From assembly GCA_964544085.1 (NCBI GenBank), contig CAZIZT010000001.1:1-8246 (forward strand): 8,246 nt of DNA, in the 5' to 3' direction. The notes under the pieces were generated by a model that saw nothing but the letters and a program-made list of their open reading frames with translations, ran no database searches and was not told the origin of the DNA. How positions within the stretch are numbered: the first letter of the stretch is position 1; the number at the start of each line of letters is the position of its first letter. Made by a program: the position numbers and the translations under genes. Shown in pieces: positions 1-5,348 of this stretch. The DNA comes from CAZIZT01 sp964544085. Lineage in GTDB: Bacteria > Campylobacterota_A > Desulfurellia > Desulfurellales > Hippeaceae.

Positions 1-752
1 GATGTTACAAAGATATAGACGAAAACAGAGACAATAAGACCCAGCAGCATGAGATAGGGTAAAACTGCAAAATGCCAGCTAACGGTGTTGTTTAGTTCTA
101 TAAATGTGGCTGTTCCTCTGAAGTAAGAGAAGATGATATAACTGAAAACCGATGCGATGATAACCTGCGGGAATGGTCTGTAGTCCATATCCGATACATA
201 GCGTATCTCCAGTGCAAACAGGGCGCCACCCAGCGGTGCTTTAAGTAGAGCGCTTGTGAATGCGGCAGCCCCAATTAGCACAGCGTAGTCGCGCATCTTA
301 TCTTCAATTCTAAAGAACCTTGAAAGATTGGATGAGAGGATTGAACCCATGAAAAATGAGGGTCCCTCCCTACCAGCTATAAATACACCAGCAAGGGCAA
401 ACAGGCTGGCTATGAACTTGTAGATCACCGTTTTTAGTGGGAATCTTTTTTGCATATTGTTGAGAATATACCCTATACCGGGACCTGCAACGCCGGGATC
501 CCTTGATGACAGGTAACCGGTTAGCATAGCTACAAAAAAGGGAAAGATATGCAGCAGGTATGTATTTGAGACAATGATCTTGTTTACATAAACAACGCAG
601 AAGTCAAACAGGGAGGCAACAAAGCCTACAACTATACCGACTGCGATAGAAAACGGGACCCACTTAAACAGATACCTCAATACGGCTATCCAGTTCAGGT
701 GGATGCACTTGATCGAGTGCATGCAGTGGATCAGCTCGTTTTTAATATTCAT
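1..752 (-). CDS. ClC-family chloride/anion channel or transporter (C-terminal part missing)
   Basis: An integral membrane protein of the voltage-gated chloride channel (ClC) family, which moves anions across the inner membrane as a channel or as an anion/proton antiporter. My translation from ATG at 752 gives 250 residues before the window edge; full members are usually over 400. The family signatures appear in order: a GPGIG segment at about residues 90-94 where most members have GSGIP; GREGP at 127-131, whose Glu129 corresponds to the gating glutamate; and the helix motif GAAAFTSALLKAPLGGALFALE at about 161-182, seen as hydrophobic residues ending in a conserved LE. Hydrophobic segments lie at about 32-58, 68-82, 111-126, 158-182 and 196-210. 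The start codon directly follows the TAG stop of the upstream AI-2E-family gene. The nearest purine run (774-780 on the complement) is 21 nt away, so translation probably depends on coupling. The Ser-to-Pro change in the first motif may alter anion preference (inference). Family assignment is secure; the ion transported is not. Confidence 0.93.
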   Translation of the reverse strand, partial: MNIKNELIHCMHSIKCIHLNWIAVLRYLFKWVPFSIAVGIVVGFVASLFDFCVVYVNKIIVSNTYLLHIFPFFVAMLTGYLSSRDPGVAGPGIGYILNNMQKRFPLKTVIYKFIASLFALAGVFIAGREGPSFFMGSILSSNLSRFFRIEDKMRDYAVLIGAAAFTSALLKAPLGGALFALEIRYVSDMDYRPFPQVIIASVFSYIIFSYFRGTATFIELNNTVSWHFAVLPYLMLLGLIVSVFVYIFVT

Positions 753-1769
753 CTAACTGTCTTTGCGGTTTTTCTCCTCCACGTAGGCTTCAACCACAAC
801 GTCGGCAACGGAGAGTATAACCGGACCCAGGATAATGCCAATGGGTCCGAAAACTATAATTGAACCCAGGATACCGAAAAAGAGTAGCATAGGGTGCACA
901 TTTAGCTTGCTTCCTATAATTAGCGGCCTAACGTAGTTGTCTATCATGCCTATAGCTATAACACCCCAGCCTACAATAAACAGTCCGCCTATGTAGTTGC
1001 CAGAGATAAACAGGTAGATACTCGCTGGCACCCAGACAATAGCTGTTCCCACAAGCGGCACAAAAGAGAACAGTGCAATCAGGAACATCCACATGAAAAA
1101 GGCGTTTAGACCAACGATAAGAAAACCAAAAGCGCCGACAATTCCCTGAATAAGTGCTGTAAGAACGCCTCCCATAACTGTTGCATTTATGCTTGTTTTG
1201 ATGGACTTTAGAATGTTCATGAACCTTTCTCTTTCACCAACCACGCTGGCGAGATACTCGATAAACCTGTCTCTGTCTCTTATGAGGTAGAAGGTGACAA
1301 TTAAGGAGAAGATCAAATTGGCTATGATGCTGTAGGTCTTTGAAAATATGACACCGATGTTTTTTGTAATGAGTATCCCTGTTTGTTGAAGGATGTTGAA
1401 TAGCGAGTTGTCAAGTTTCTCAAGATAAGGAGCAAAGATTTTCAGTTTTGATATCTGATCCATCTTTTCTACAAGACTCCTGAATGCCAATTTGATCGAT
1501 GTGATATTGCTTATGAATTTTTCCGTTTCGTTAACGGTTATAAAAACAGCGATGGTTATGGGAATGGCAATAACTACGGCTATTACCAGCAGCATCAAAA
1601 GAGCCGATGCGGTGGTATGGTGAAAGCGTCTCTCAAAACGTTCGTGTAGCGGGTAGAAAACGATACTGAAGGTGATACCCCAGACGGCGGCTTTCCAGAA
1701 AGGAATCATTATAACGACAACAAGTATCGCCACAACAAAGAAAGCAAGATTAACAAAGTTCAGCTTCAT
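753..1769 (-). CDS. AI-2E family transporter (UPF0118/PerM-like membrane protein)
   Basis: A 338-residue polytopic inner-membrane protein of the AI-2E exporter family (PF01594), whose members include TqsA, PerM and some Na+/H+ antiporters. The length is typical. Hydrophobic segments lie at roughly 6-28, 29-43, 55-79, 140-163, 200-222, 224-256, 259-276 and 293-325, matching the usual eight-helix layout with a long polar loop at about 80-140. The family hallmark sits in the C-terminal half: DNYVRPLIIG at 277-286, followed by HPMLLFFGILGSI and a Gly/Pro-rich stretch FGPIGIILGPV to about 317. The start ATG overlaps the deacetylase stop as ATGA. A Shine-Dalgarno-like AAAGGTG (1781-1787, complement) lies 11 nt upstream of the ATG. 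The actual substrate cannot be read from sequence, and AI-2 export is proven for only a few members. Its place between a deacetylase and a ClC protein suggests an envelope or ion-homeostasis role (inference). Confidence 0.93.
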   Translation of the reverse strand: MKLNFVNLAFFVVAILVVVIMIPFWKAAVWGITFSIVFYPLHERFERRFHHTTASALLMLLVIAVVIAIPITIAVFITVNETEKFISNITSIKLAFRSLVEKMDQISKLKIFAPYLEKLDNSLFNILQQTGILITKNIGVIFSKTYSIIANLIFSLIVTFYLIRDRDRFIEYLASVVGERERFMNILKSIKTSINATVMGGVLTALIQGIVGAFGFLIVGLNAFFMWMFLIALFSFVPLVGTAIVWVPASIYLFISGNYIGGLFIVGWGVIAIGMIDNYVRPLIIGSKLNVHPMLLFFGILGSIIVFGPIGIILGPVILSVADVVVEAYVEEKNRKDS

Positions 1770-2809
1770 AGTTTATGGTACACCTTTGCGTACAGAGAAG
1801 TCAAAAACGGGCTTGAGTAGATCTTTAATCGTTTCTCAAGCCAATCGCCGCCCCTGACCTCGACGCGCTTGAGCAGGTATGGATAGGTGCCGCCATCGTT
1901 GAGGCCTACATCCAACGTAACGGCGGCTTTGTAGCACTTCCGCACCTCGTTTACAGATAGGATATCGTAATCCCCCCAGGGGTAACAGAAAAAATCCACA
2001 TGCCTGTTTAGTTTTTCTTCAATGAGCACTTTCGAGCCGCATATCTCCTTTTTCATCCGCTCGAACCTCGTAAGCTCATCTTCCTGCTTGAATTCAACAG
2101 GATAGTGCTTCAGGTAGTATTTGCAGAGTTTATACAATGTCCTGTATGCCTTCTTTTTATCTTTGAAAAATAGCTTTCCACCGTTTTCTGATACAAATTC
2201 AGCAAGGAAATCTCGAAAATTCTTGTCGTCCTGCAAACACAGCGTTGCACAGTCCCACTTCTTCTCATAAATAGGAATACCCAGTCTTTTATCTCCAGTT
2301 AATCTGTATAGCCACTCAATATTGCCCGTATCATTGAATTTCACTATCCGTTTGGATGCAAAACATGCCGAATGTGTCAATGAGTGAGAACCCACCTCAA
2401 ATATGCCGCTTTTGACCATCTCATCCAGTTCTTCCCAGCTAACATAGGGCGACTTTTCGAGCAACTGTTCCTTTTCCTGGGTTATGCCAAGGCTGGCGAG
2501 CTCTTCGCTGGTTGCCCGCTTAATTGAAGATGCTACCCTGGAGGCTATAACGAATATGGTGGCAAAAAAACCGTACTTTTTCAGTATTGGATAGGCATAG
2601 AAGTAGTTATCAGCATAGCCATCATCGAATGTGATATGCACCGATTTATACGGTGGATCTTCACCGCGGCGAATATACCTGCACATCTCTGTGAGCGTTA
2701 TGGGGTGAAACCCCTTTTTGATAAGAGTAACAATGTTCTGCTCAAATGTTTCTGGGTCTATGCGCTCACCGTAATCTATGTGATGGTAACACAGGATCAG
2801 CGTGGCCAT
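1766..2809 (-). CDS. NodB-type polysaccharide deacetylase family protein
   Basis: A metal-dependent carbohydrate esterase family 4 (NodB homology) protein, a family that removes N-acetyl groups from polysaccharides such as peptidoglycan or exopolysaccharide. Counted from ATG 2809 (347 residues), the motifs are TFDDGY at 60-65 (D62 catalytic base, D63 metal ligand), HSLTH at 142-146 (two metal-binding His), FCYPWG at 274-279, and a late RVEVRGGD at 315-322. The N-terminus enters the first strand directly (ATLILCYHHID) with no signal peptide or membrane segment, so the protein appears cytosolic or needs another export route. About 125 residues, rich in Lys and aromatics, separate the second and third motifs, more than in minimal NodB domains. 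They include KRLGIPIYEK, a type of insert I recall from other deacetylases. A TTG at 2818 (350 residues) is an alternative start, and neither start has a clear Shine-Dalgarno site. It is first in a leftward unit and overlaps the next gene by 4 nt. The substrate is unknown. Confidence 0.9.
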   Translation of the reverse strand: MATLILCYHHIDYGERIDPETFEQNIVTLIKKGFHPITLTEMCRYIRRGEDPPYKSVHITFDDGYADNYFYAYPILKKYGFFATIFVIASRVASSIKRATSEELASLGITQEKEQLLEKSPYVSWEELDEMVKSGIFEVGSHSLTHSACFASKRIVKFNDTGNIEWLYRLTGDKRLGIPIYEKKWDCATLCLQDDKNFRDFLAEFVSENGGKLFFKDKKKAYRTLYKLCKYYLKHYPVEFKQEDELTRFERMKKEICGSKVLIEEKLNRHVDFFCYPWGDYDILSVNEVRKCYKAAVTLDVGLNDGGTYPYLLKRVEVRGGDWLEKRLKIYSSPFLTSLYAKVYHKL

Positions 2810-2868
2810 AGTGGACAAATGTTAGTCGTGTTAGTGTCCGGGAGAGCTTTTGCCAACGGGATTACCAT
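2797..2868 (-). CDS. Possible 23-codon upstream reading frame overlapping the deacetylase start
   Basis: The deacetylase leader contains an ATG at 2868-2866 preceded by AAGGGGAAAG, a plausible ribosome site. It opens a 23-codon frame (MVIPLAKALP...) that ends in TGA at 2799-2797, just past the deacetylase ATG and in another frame. The deacetylase has no clear ribosome site of its own, so termination here could feed re-initiation at its start. The peptide resembles nothing I know. This may be chance, and I hold it as a hypothesis. Confidence 0.25.
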   Translation of the reverse strand: MVIPLAKALPDTNTTNICPLWPR

Positions 2869-2905
2869 CTTTCCCCTTAAACCCCCTGAAAAACCAGCTG
2901 GCAAT

Positions 2906-2934
2906 ACTTTATATTTTTCGACAATTCGTGTCAA
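2906..2934 (-). promoter_or_regulatory. Sigma-70-type promoter for the deacetylase/AI-2E/ClC unit
   Basis: On the minus strand a perfect TTGACA -35 (complement of 2929-2934) is followed after 17 nt by TAAAGT (2906-2911). TATAAA (2908-2913) is another candidate with a short 15-nt spacer. The predicted transcript start is near 2899, giving a leader of about 80-90 nt before the deacetylase. A short inverted repeat, GACA-ATTCG-TGTC (2920-2932), overlaps the -35 and could be an operator (weak). Confidence 0.55.
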
Positions 2935-2960
2935 TTTTTCTTAACCGGAAATAAACAAGC

Positions 2961-2989
2961 TTAAAAAATATCGGTGTATTGTCTATAAT
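2961..2989 (+). promoter_or_regulatory. Sigma-70-type promoter for the yjbQ-like gene
   Basis: A perfect TATAAT -10 (2984-2989) has a 17-nt spacer to TTAAAA (2961-2966), a 4/6 match to the -35 consensus, in an AT-rich stretch. The predicted start is near 2996, leaving a very short leader before the ribosome site at 2998. It is divergent from, and close to, the leftward promoter at 2906-2934, with about 27 bp between the two -35 elements. Confidence 0.55.
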
Positions 2990-2997
2990 AAAACAAA

Positions 2998-3006
2998 AAA
3001 GGGGGT
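2998..3006 (+). promoter_or_regulatory. Ribosome binding site AAAGGGGGT of the yjbQ-like gene
   Basis: AAAGGGGGT differs from the ideal AAAGGAGGT at one base and lies 7 nt before the ATG at 3014. The same 9-mer precedes mcp at 3671-3679, so it looks like an accepted variant in this genome. Confidence 0.65.
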
Positions 3007-3013
3007 AACAGGA

Positions 3014-3433
3014 ATGAAAAGCTACAGAAAGGAACTCTGGTTCAATACAAAGAATCGGGTGGAGTTTATAAATATCACACCGCAGGTAGAGGAAGCACTG
3101 AAAGAAAGCGGAATAAAAGAAGGTTTGTGCCTTGTTAATGCTATGCATATAACAGCCTCGGTGTTCATAAACGACGATGAGCCGGGTCTTCACGATGATT
3201 ACAGGCGGTGGCTCGAGGAGCTTGCGCCGCATGAGCCCATTACACGCTACAAGCACAACCTGACCGGTGAGGACAATGGGGATGCCCATCTGAAAAGACA
3301 GGTAATGGGAAGAGAGGTTGTTGTTGCTGTGACAGATGGAAAGCTGGATTTTGGACCGTGGGAACAGATATTCTACGGAGAGTTTGACGGAAGAAGGCCC
3401 AAAAGGGTCCTGATCAAAATCATAGGCGAATAG
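3014..3433 (+). CDS. yjbQ: YjbQ/UPF0047 family protein (secondary thiamine-phosphate synthase type)
   Basis: A 139-residue soluble protein of the YjbQ family (PF01894, UPF0047), almost exactly the usual family length. Conserved features are H45 in MHITASVFIND (44-54) with the following acidic DDE, the GDAHLK block at 89-94 containing H92, and the C-terminal LDFGPWEQIFYGEFDG block at 111-126 followed by the RRPKRVLIKIIGE strand ending the protein. Family members have weak thiamine-phosphate synthase activity when overexpressed and are named for it; their true cellular role is not established. The start is supported by AAAGGGGGT seven bases upstream and the family N-terminus. It appears to be a one-gene unit with its own promoter, divergent from the deacetylase unit. 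I see no clear terminator after it, so some read-through into the mcp region is possible. The family call is strong, while the enzymatic function is only nominal. Confidence 0.93.
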   Translation: MKSYRKELWFNTKNRVEFINITPQVEEALKESGIKEGLCLVNAMHITASVFINDDEPGLHDDYRRWLEELAPHEPITRYKHNLTGEDNGDAHLKRQVMGREVVVAVTDGKLDFGPWEQIFYGEFDGRRPKRVLIKIIGE

Positions 3434-3552
3434 CAAATAGAATTGATCGTTTTCTTTTACAAATTCCTACTTGATTCTTGTTTCTGTGAAGATACAATAT
3501 TGCTGGTGGAAATTCTTTTCATCTAATTCTGTTCTACTACTAATTAAGCATA

Positions 3553-3596
3553 AATACTATTGACATAAAGCATCCTAAAGTCATACAATACTATTG
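3553..3596 (+). repeat. Pair of AATACTATTG direct repeats bracketing the mcp promoter
   Basis: AATACTATTG occurs at 3553-3562 and again at 3587-3596, 34 bp apart (about three helical turns). The second copy extends to a perfect 5-1-5 palindrome CAATA-C-TATTG (3586-3596); the first is AAATA-C-TATTG (3552-3562), one mismatch. The first copy overlaps the -35 and the second covers the end of the -10 and the expected transcript start. This is the geometry of a repressor operator pair. The binding protein is unknown. Confidence 0.5.
3560..3589 (+). promoter_or_regulatory. Near-consensus sigma-70 promoter for mcp and the c-di-GMP gene
   Basis: TTGACA (3560-3565, perfect -35) is followed after 18 nt by TACAAT (3584-3589, 5/6 match to TATAAT). 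Transcription is expected near 3596, giving a leader of about 90 nt before mcp. It does not resemble a sigma-28 (FliA) or sigma-54 promoter, so this receptor seems to be under housekeeping control, perhaps gated by the flanking repeats. Confidence 0.7.
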
Positions 3597-3616
3597 CCTT
3601 TGGCTGGGGGAGATTG

Positions 3617-3673
3617 TTTTAACCATACATCGGCCCTTTATGGCCTAAAAATTAGGAGGTGCGATGTGGAAAA
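3617..3673 (+). promoter_or_regulatory. Potentially structured mcp leader with occluded Shine-Dalgarno
   Basis: Three pairings are visible. CCTAA (3644-3648) pairs with TTAGG (3652-3656) across a 3-nt loop and covers part of the AGGAGG at 3654-3659. GGCC (3632-3635) pairs with GGCC (3642-3645) and competes with the first hairpin. An outer bulged helix joins TTTT/CCA/CATC (3617-3631) to GATG/TGG/AAAA (3663-3673). Together they could gate translation of the small frame at 3664 or of mcp. This is hand-drawn pairing and no ligand class is recognised. Confidence 0.35.
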
Positions 3674-3801
3674 GGGGGTTGTTAAATGACTTTCAAGAAA
3701 AAACTTATGGTTTACGGCGTTTCATCAACACTTATTTTTGTCTTTATCTTTGCCGTTTACTTCGTCTGGTGGGGCAACAGACATGCCAACGTGATCTTTA
3801 A
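3664..3801 (+). CDS. Possible 45-codon uORF overlapping the mcp start
   Basis: TTAGGAGGT, the best Shine-Dalgarno in the window, sits only 3 nt before an ATG at 3664. This opens a 45-codon frame (MWKRGLLNDF...) that ends in TAA at 3799-3801. It overlaps the first 116 nt of mcp in another frame, so its later codons are constrained by mcp, and the peptide has no recognisable domain. It may be a decoy or attenuating frame reducing mcp translation, or simply chance. Spacing of 3 nt is shorter than optimal. Confidence 0.25.
   Translation: MWKRGLLNDFQEKTYGLRRFINTYFCLYLCRLLRLVGQQTCQRDL
3671..3679 (+). promoter_or_regulatory. Ribosome binding site AAAGGGGGT of mcp
   Basis: AAAGGGGGT lies 6 nt before the ATG at 3686 and is identical to the site of the yjbQ-like gene. 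It fixes 3686 as the mcp start: an in-frame TAA directly precedes this ATG (3683-3685), so no longer start is possible. Confidence 0.7.
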
Positions 3802-5344
3802 AGACATTTACGCAACAATCGTTAAACACGAGAAGGATAAGGTTAAAACCATTGTGGATGCACTCGCCAATAAGTATCAGGATATGCTATCAAGGGGGGT
3901 CTCAAAGCAGGTTGTAGCCGAGGAGATGTTGAAAGATGCAAAGAATATTCACTACGGTTCGGGAAACTCACTTTTTCTCTTAAGTAGCGATGGAAAGGTA
4001 ATTTATCTGCCTTCTCATCTTGGAAACAGCGGTGAAAACTCTGCAACGGGCAGTGGTCTATCATCGATCAACACCATACTCAATACAGCCAGAAGCAAGC
4101 CCTATGGTTTTGTCAGTGTTCTCTGGCCAGAAAACGGCAGAATGGCTCAAAAGATAGTGTATTTCAGGCTATTACCGAAGCTGAACAGAATAATTGCAAG
4201 TGGGTTTTTCACAAGTGTGATAACCAAAGAAGCGGCAATTCACAGGGGCTACATTCACTCTGAAATGACAAAAAGCTACATTATTTCGGCAATTATAGCA
4301 CTCGTCTCATTGATGATTGTTGTAATAGTTGGAAATGTGGTTTCCAGCCGTCTTATGAGGCCCCTTGTTGTTATGGCTAAAAACCTTGAAGAGCTTGAAA
4401 GCGGTGACGGCGATCTAACCAAACGCGTTCATCTGAAATCAAACGATGAATTTGAAGAGCTTGCTCACAGACTCAACAATTTCCTGGATAGCATGCAAAC
4501 TTTGGTCAAAAAGATACGCGGATCTTCAGAAGAGGTCATGCAAGAGTCCGAAACGCTTTCTTCCTCTGCCCTTGAGATGTCCTCTACAGTGGAAGAGACG
4601 ACAAGGAACCTTGAGGAGATGGCTCAGTCCATGAGTGATGTTGCAGAGGCTGTGCACAGTGTGGCAAGGGCGGCTGAGCATGTCAACGCACAGACTGAGG
4701 AGATAGGCAGTATCAACGAACGCATGCTTGAAGATATTAAAAACAGGGTAAAGAGAATGGAACACAACGCTATGCTTGCAAGGAGAGCCATGGAGCAGAT
4801 AAACACCGTTGGTGAAACAAGCAAGGAGATAGGACAGATAGTCGGTGTTATCAATGAGATAGCCGACCAGACCAACCTGCTTGCCCTGAATGCAGCCATA
4901 GAGGCAGCCAGAGCCGGTGAAGCCGGCAGGGGCTTTGCCGTTGTTGCCGATGAGGTAAGAAAGTTAGCTGAGAAGACTCAGAATGCAACAGAGGAGATAA
5001 AACAGATGATTCAGAAAATGCAGGCTGATGCTGAGAGGTCCATCGAGCTGACCCGTGAGGCTGAAGACGGCATCATCTCTGAGAAGGAACAGGTAGCAAA
5101 GGACGAGGAGCATATCCAGGAGATGGTTGCCCAGATAGAAAAGACAATAGAGGATATCAACTCCACAAGTGCAGCCACTCAGGAGTTATCATCCACCGTG
5201 GAGGAGATAAATACACAGGCAAAGGAGATCTCCCAGGCGGCTCAGGATAACGCACAGGTTACAGATCAGATTGCTGCCATGGCAGAAAGACTCAAGGAAA
5301 AGGCGGATCAACTTGCCGAATATGTAATGAGATTCAAGGTGTGA
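3686..5344 (+). CDS. Methyl-accepting chemotaxis protein with single Cache sensor domain
   Basis: A 552-residue inner-membrane chemoreceptor that senses a ligand outside the cytoplasm and controls the CheA kinase through CheW. A first membrane helix lies at about 7-29 and a periplasmic sensor at 30-196. A second helix follows at about 197-219, then HAMP at 220-272 (P226 conserved) and the long coiled-coil signalling domain at 273-552. The sensor looks like an sCache_2 domain: LFLLSSDGKVIYLP at 96-109, GFVSVLWP at 141-148, and IVYFRLLPKLNRIIASGFF at 157-175. The hairpin tip that contacts CheA/CheW is fully conserved at about 390-424 (EIADQTNLLALNAAIEAARAG then GRGFAVVADEVRKLAEK), and Glu/Gln pairs suitable for methylation flank it. 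The protein ends in YVMRFKV with no CheR-docking pentapeptide (NWETF type). The start is fixed by AAAGGGGGT and an in-frame stop immediately upstream. The next gene begins 4 nt after the stop. Small organic acids are common ligands of this sensor class, but the ligand here is unknown. Confidence 0.96.
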   Translation: MTFKKKLMVYGVSSTLIFVFIFAVYFVWWGNRHANVIFKDIYATIVKHEKDKVKTIVDALANKYQDMLSRGVSKQVVAEEMLKDAKNIHYGSGNSLFLLSSDGKVIYLPSHLGNSGENSATGSGLSSINTILNTARSKPYGFVSVLWPENGRMAQKIVYFRLLPKLNRIIASGFFTSVITKEAAIHRGYIHSEMTKSYIISAIIALVSLMIVVIVGNVVSSRLMRPLVVMAKNLEELESGDGDLTKRVHLKSNDEFEELAHRLNNFLDSMQTLVKKIRGSSEEVMQESETLSSSALEMSSTVEETTRNLEEMAQSMSDVAEAVHSVARAAEHVNAQTEEIGSINERMLEDIKNRVKRMEHNAMLARRAMEQINTVGETSKEIGQIVGVINEIADQTNLLALNAAIEAARAGEAGRGFAVVADEVRKLAEKTQNATEEIKQMIQKMQADAERSIELTREAEDGIISEKEQVAKDEEHIQEMVAQIEKTIEDINSTSAATQELSSTVEEINTQAKEISQAAQDNAQVTDQIAAMAERLKEKADQLAEYVMRFKV

Positions 5345-5348
5345 TAAG

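Larger units (their letters stand above)
3434..3685 (+). other. Regulatory intergenic region upstream of mcp
   Basis: This 252-nt gene-free stretch is AT-rich in its first 160 nt and shows no convincing rho-independent terminator for the yjbQ-like gene. It contains an 8-bp palindrome CAATATTG (3495-3502), the mcp promoter (3560-3589) with its flanking repeats, and a structured leader of about 90 nt. I found no tRNA and no recognisable known riboswitch. Confidence 0.6.

Noticed and set aside
1986..2372. Frameshift or gene fusion suspected from the large insert in the deacetylase
   Set aside because: The reading frame is continuous, both flanking motifs are intact, and the insert contains a segment (KRLGIPIYEK) that looks like a genuine family insertion.
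2891..2918. Terminator-like CCAGCTGG followed by T-run on the minus strand
   Set aside because: The palindrome has no loop, so it cannot form a stable hairpin, and it lies at the predicted transcript start of the deacetylase unit.
2909..3436. Open frame of 175 codons on the minus strand, antisense to the yjbQ-like gene
   Set aside because: It lies almost wholly opposite a well-conserved YjbQ protein, has a Cys-rich composition with no family features, and no ribosome site. It is a shadow of the real gene.
3500..3520. Possible sigma-54 promoter (TGGTGG...) upstream of mcp
   Set aside because: The GC of the -12 element is missing at the required spacing, and a much better sigma-70 promoter lies downstream at 3560-3589.
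3596..3685. Possible c-di-GMP (GEMM) riboswitch upstream of mcp
   Set aside because: The location and downstream genes would fit, but I cannot find the GEMM-I core (GCAAACC, GNRA tetraloop, receptor) or the GEMM-II core. The visible hairpins are small and different.
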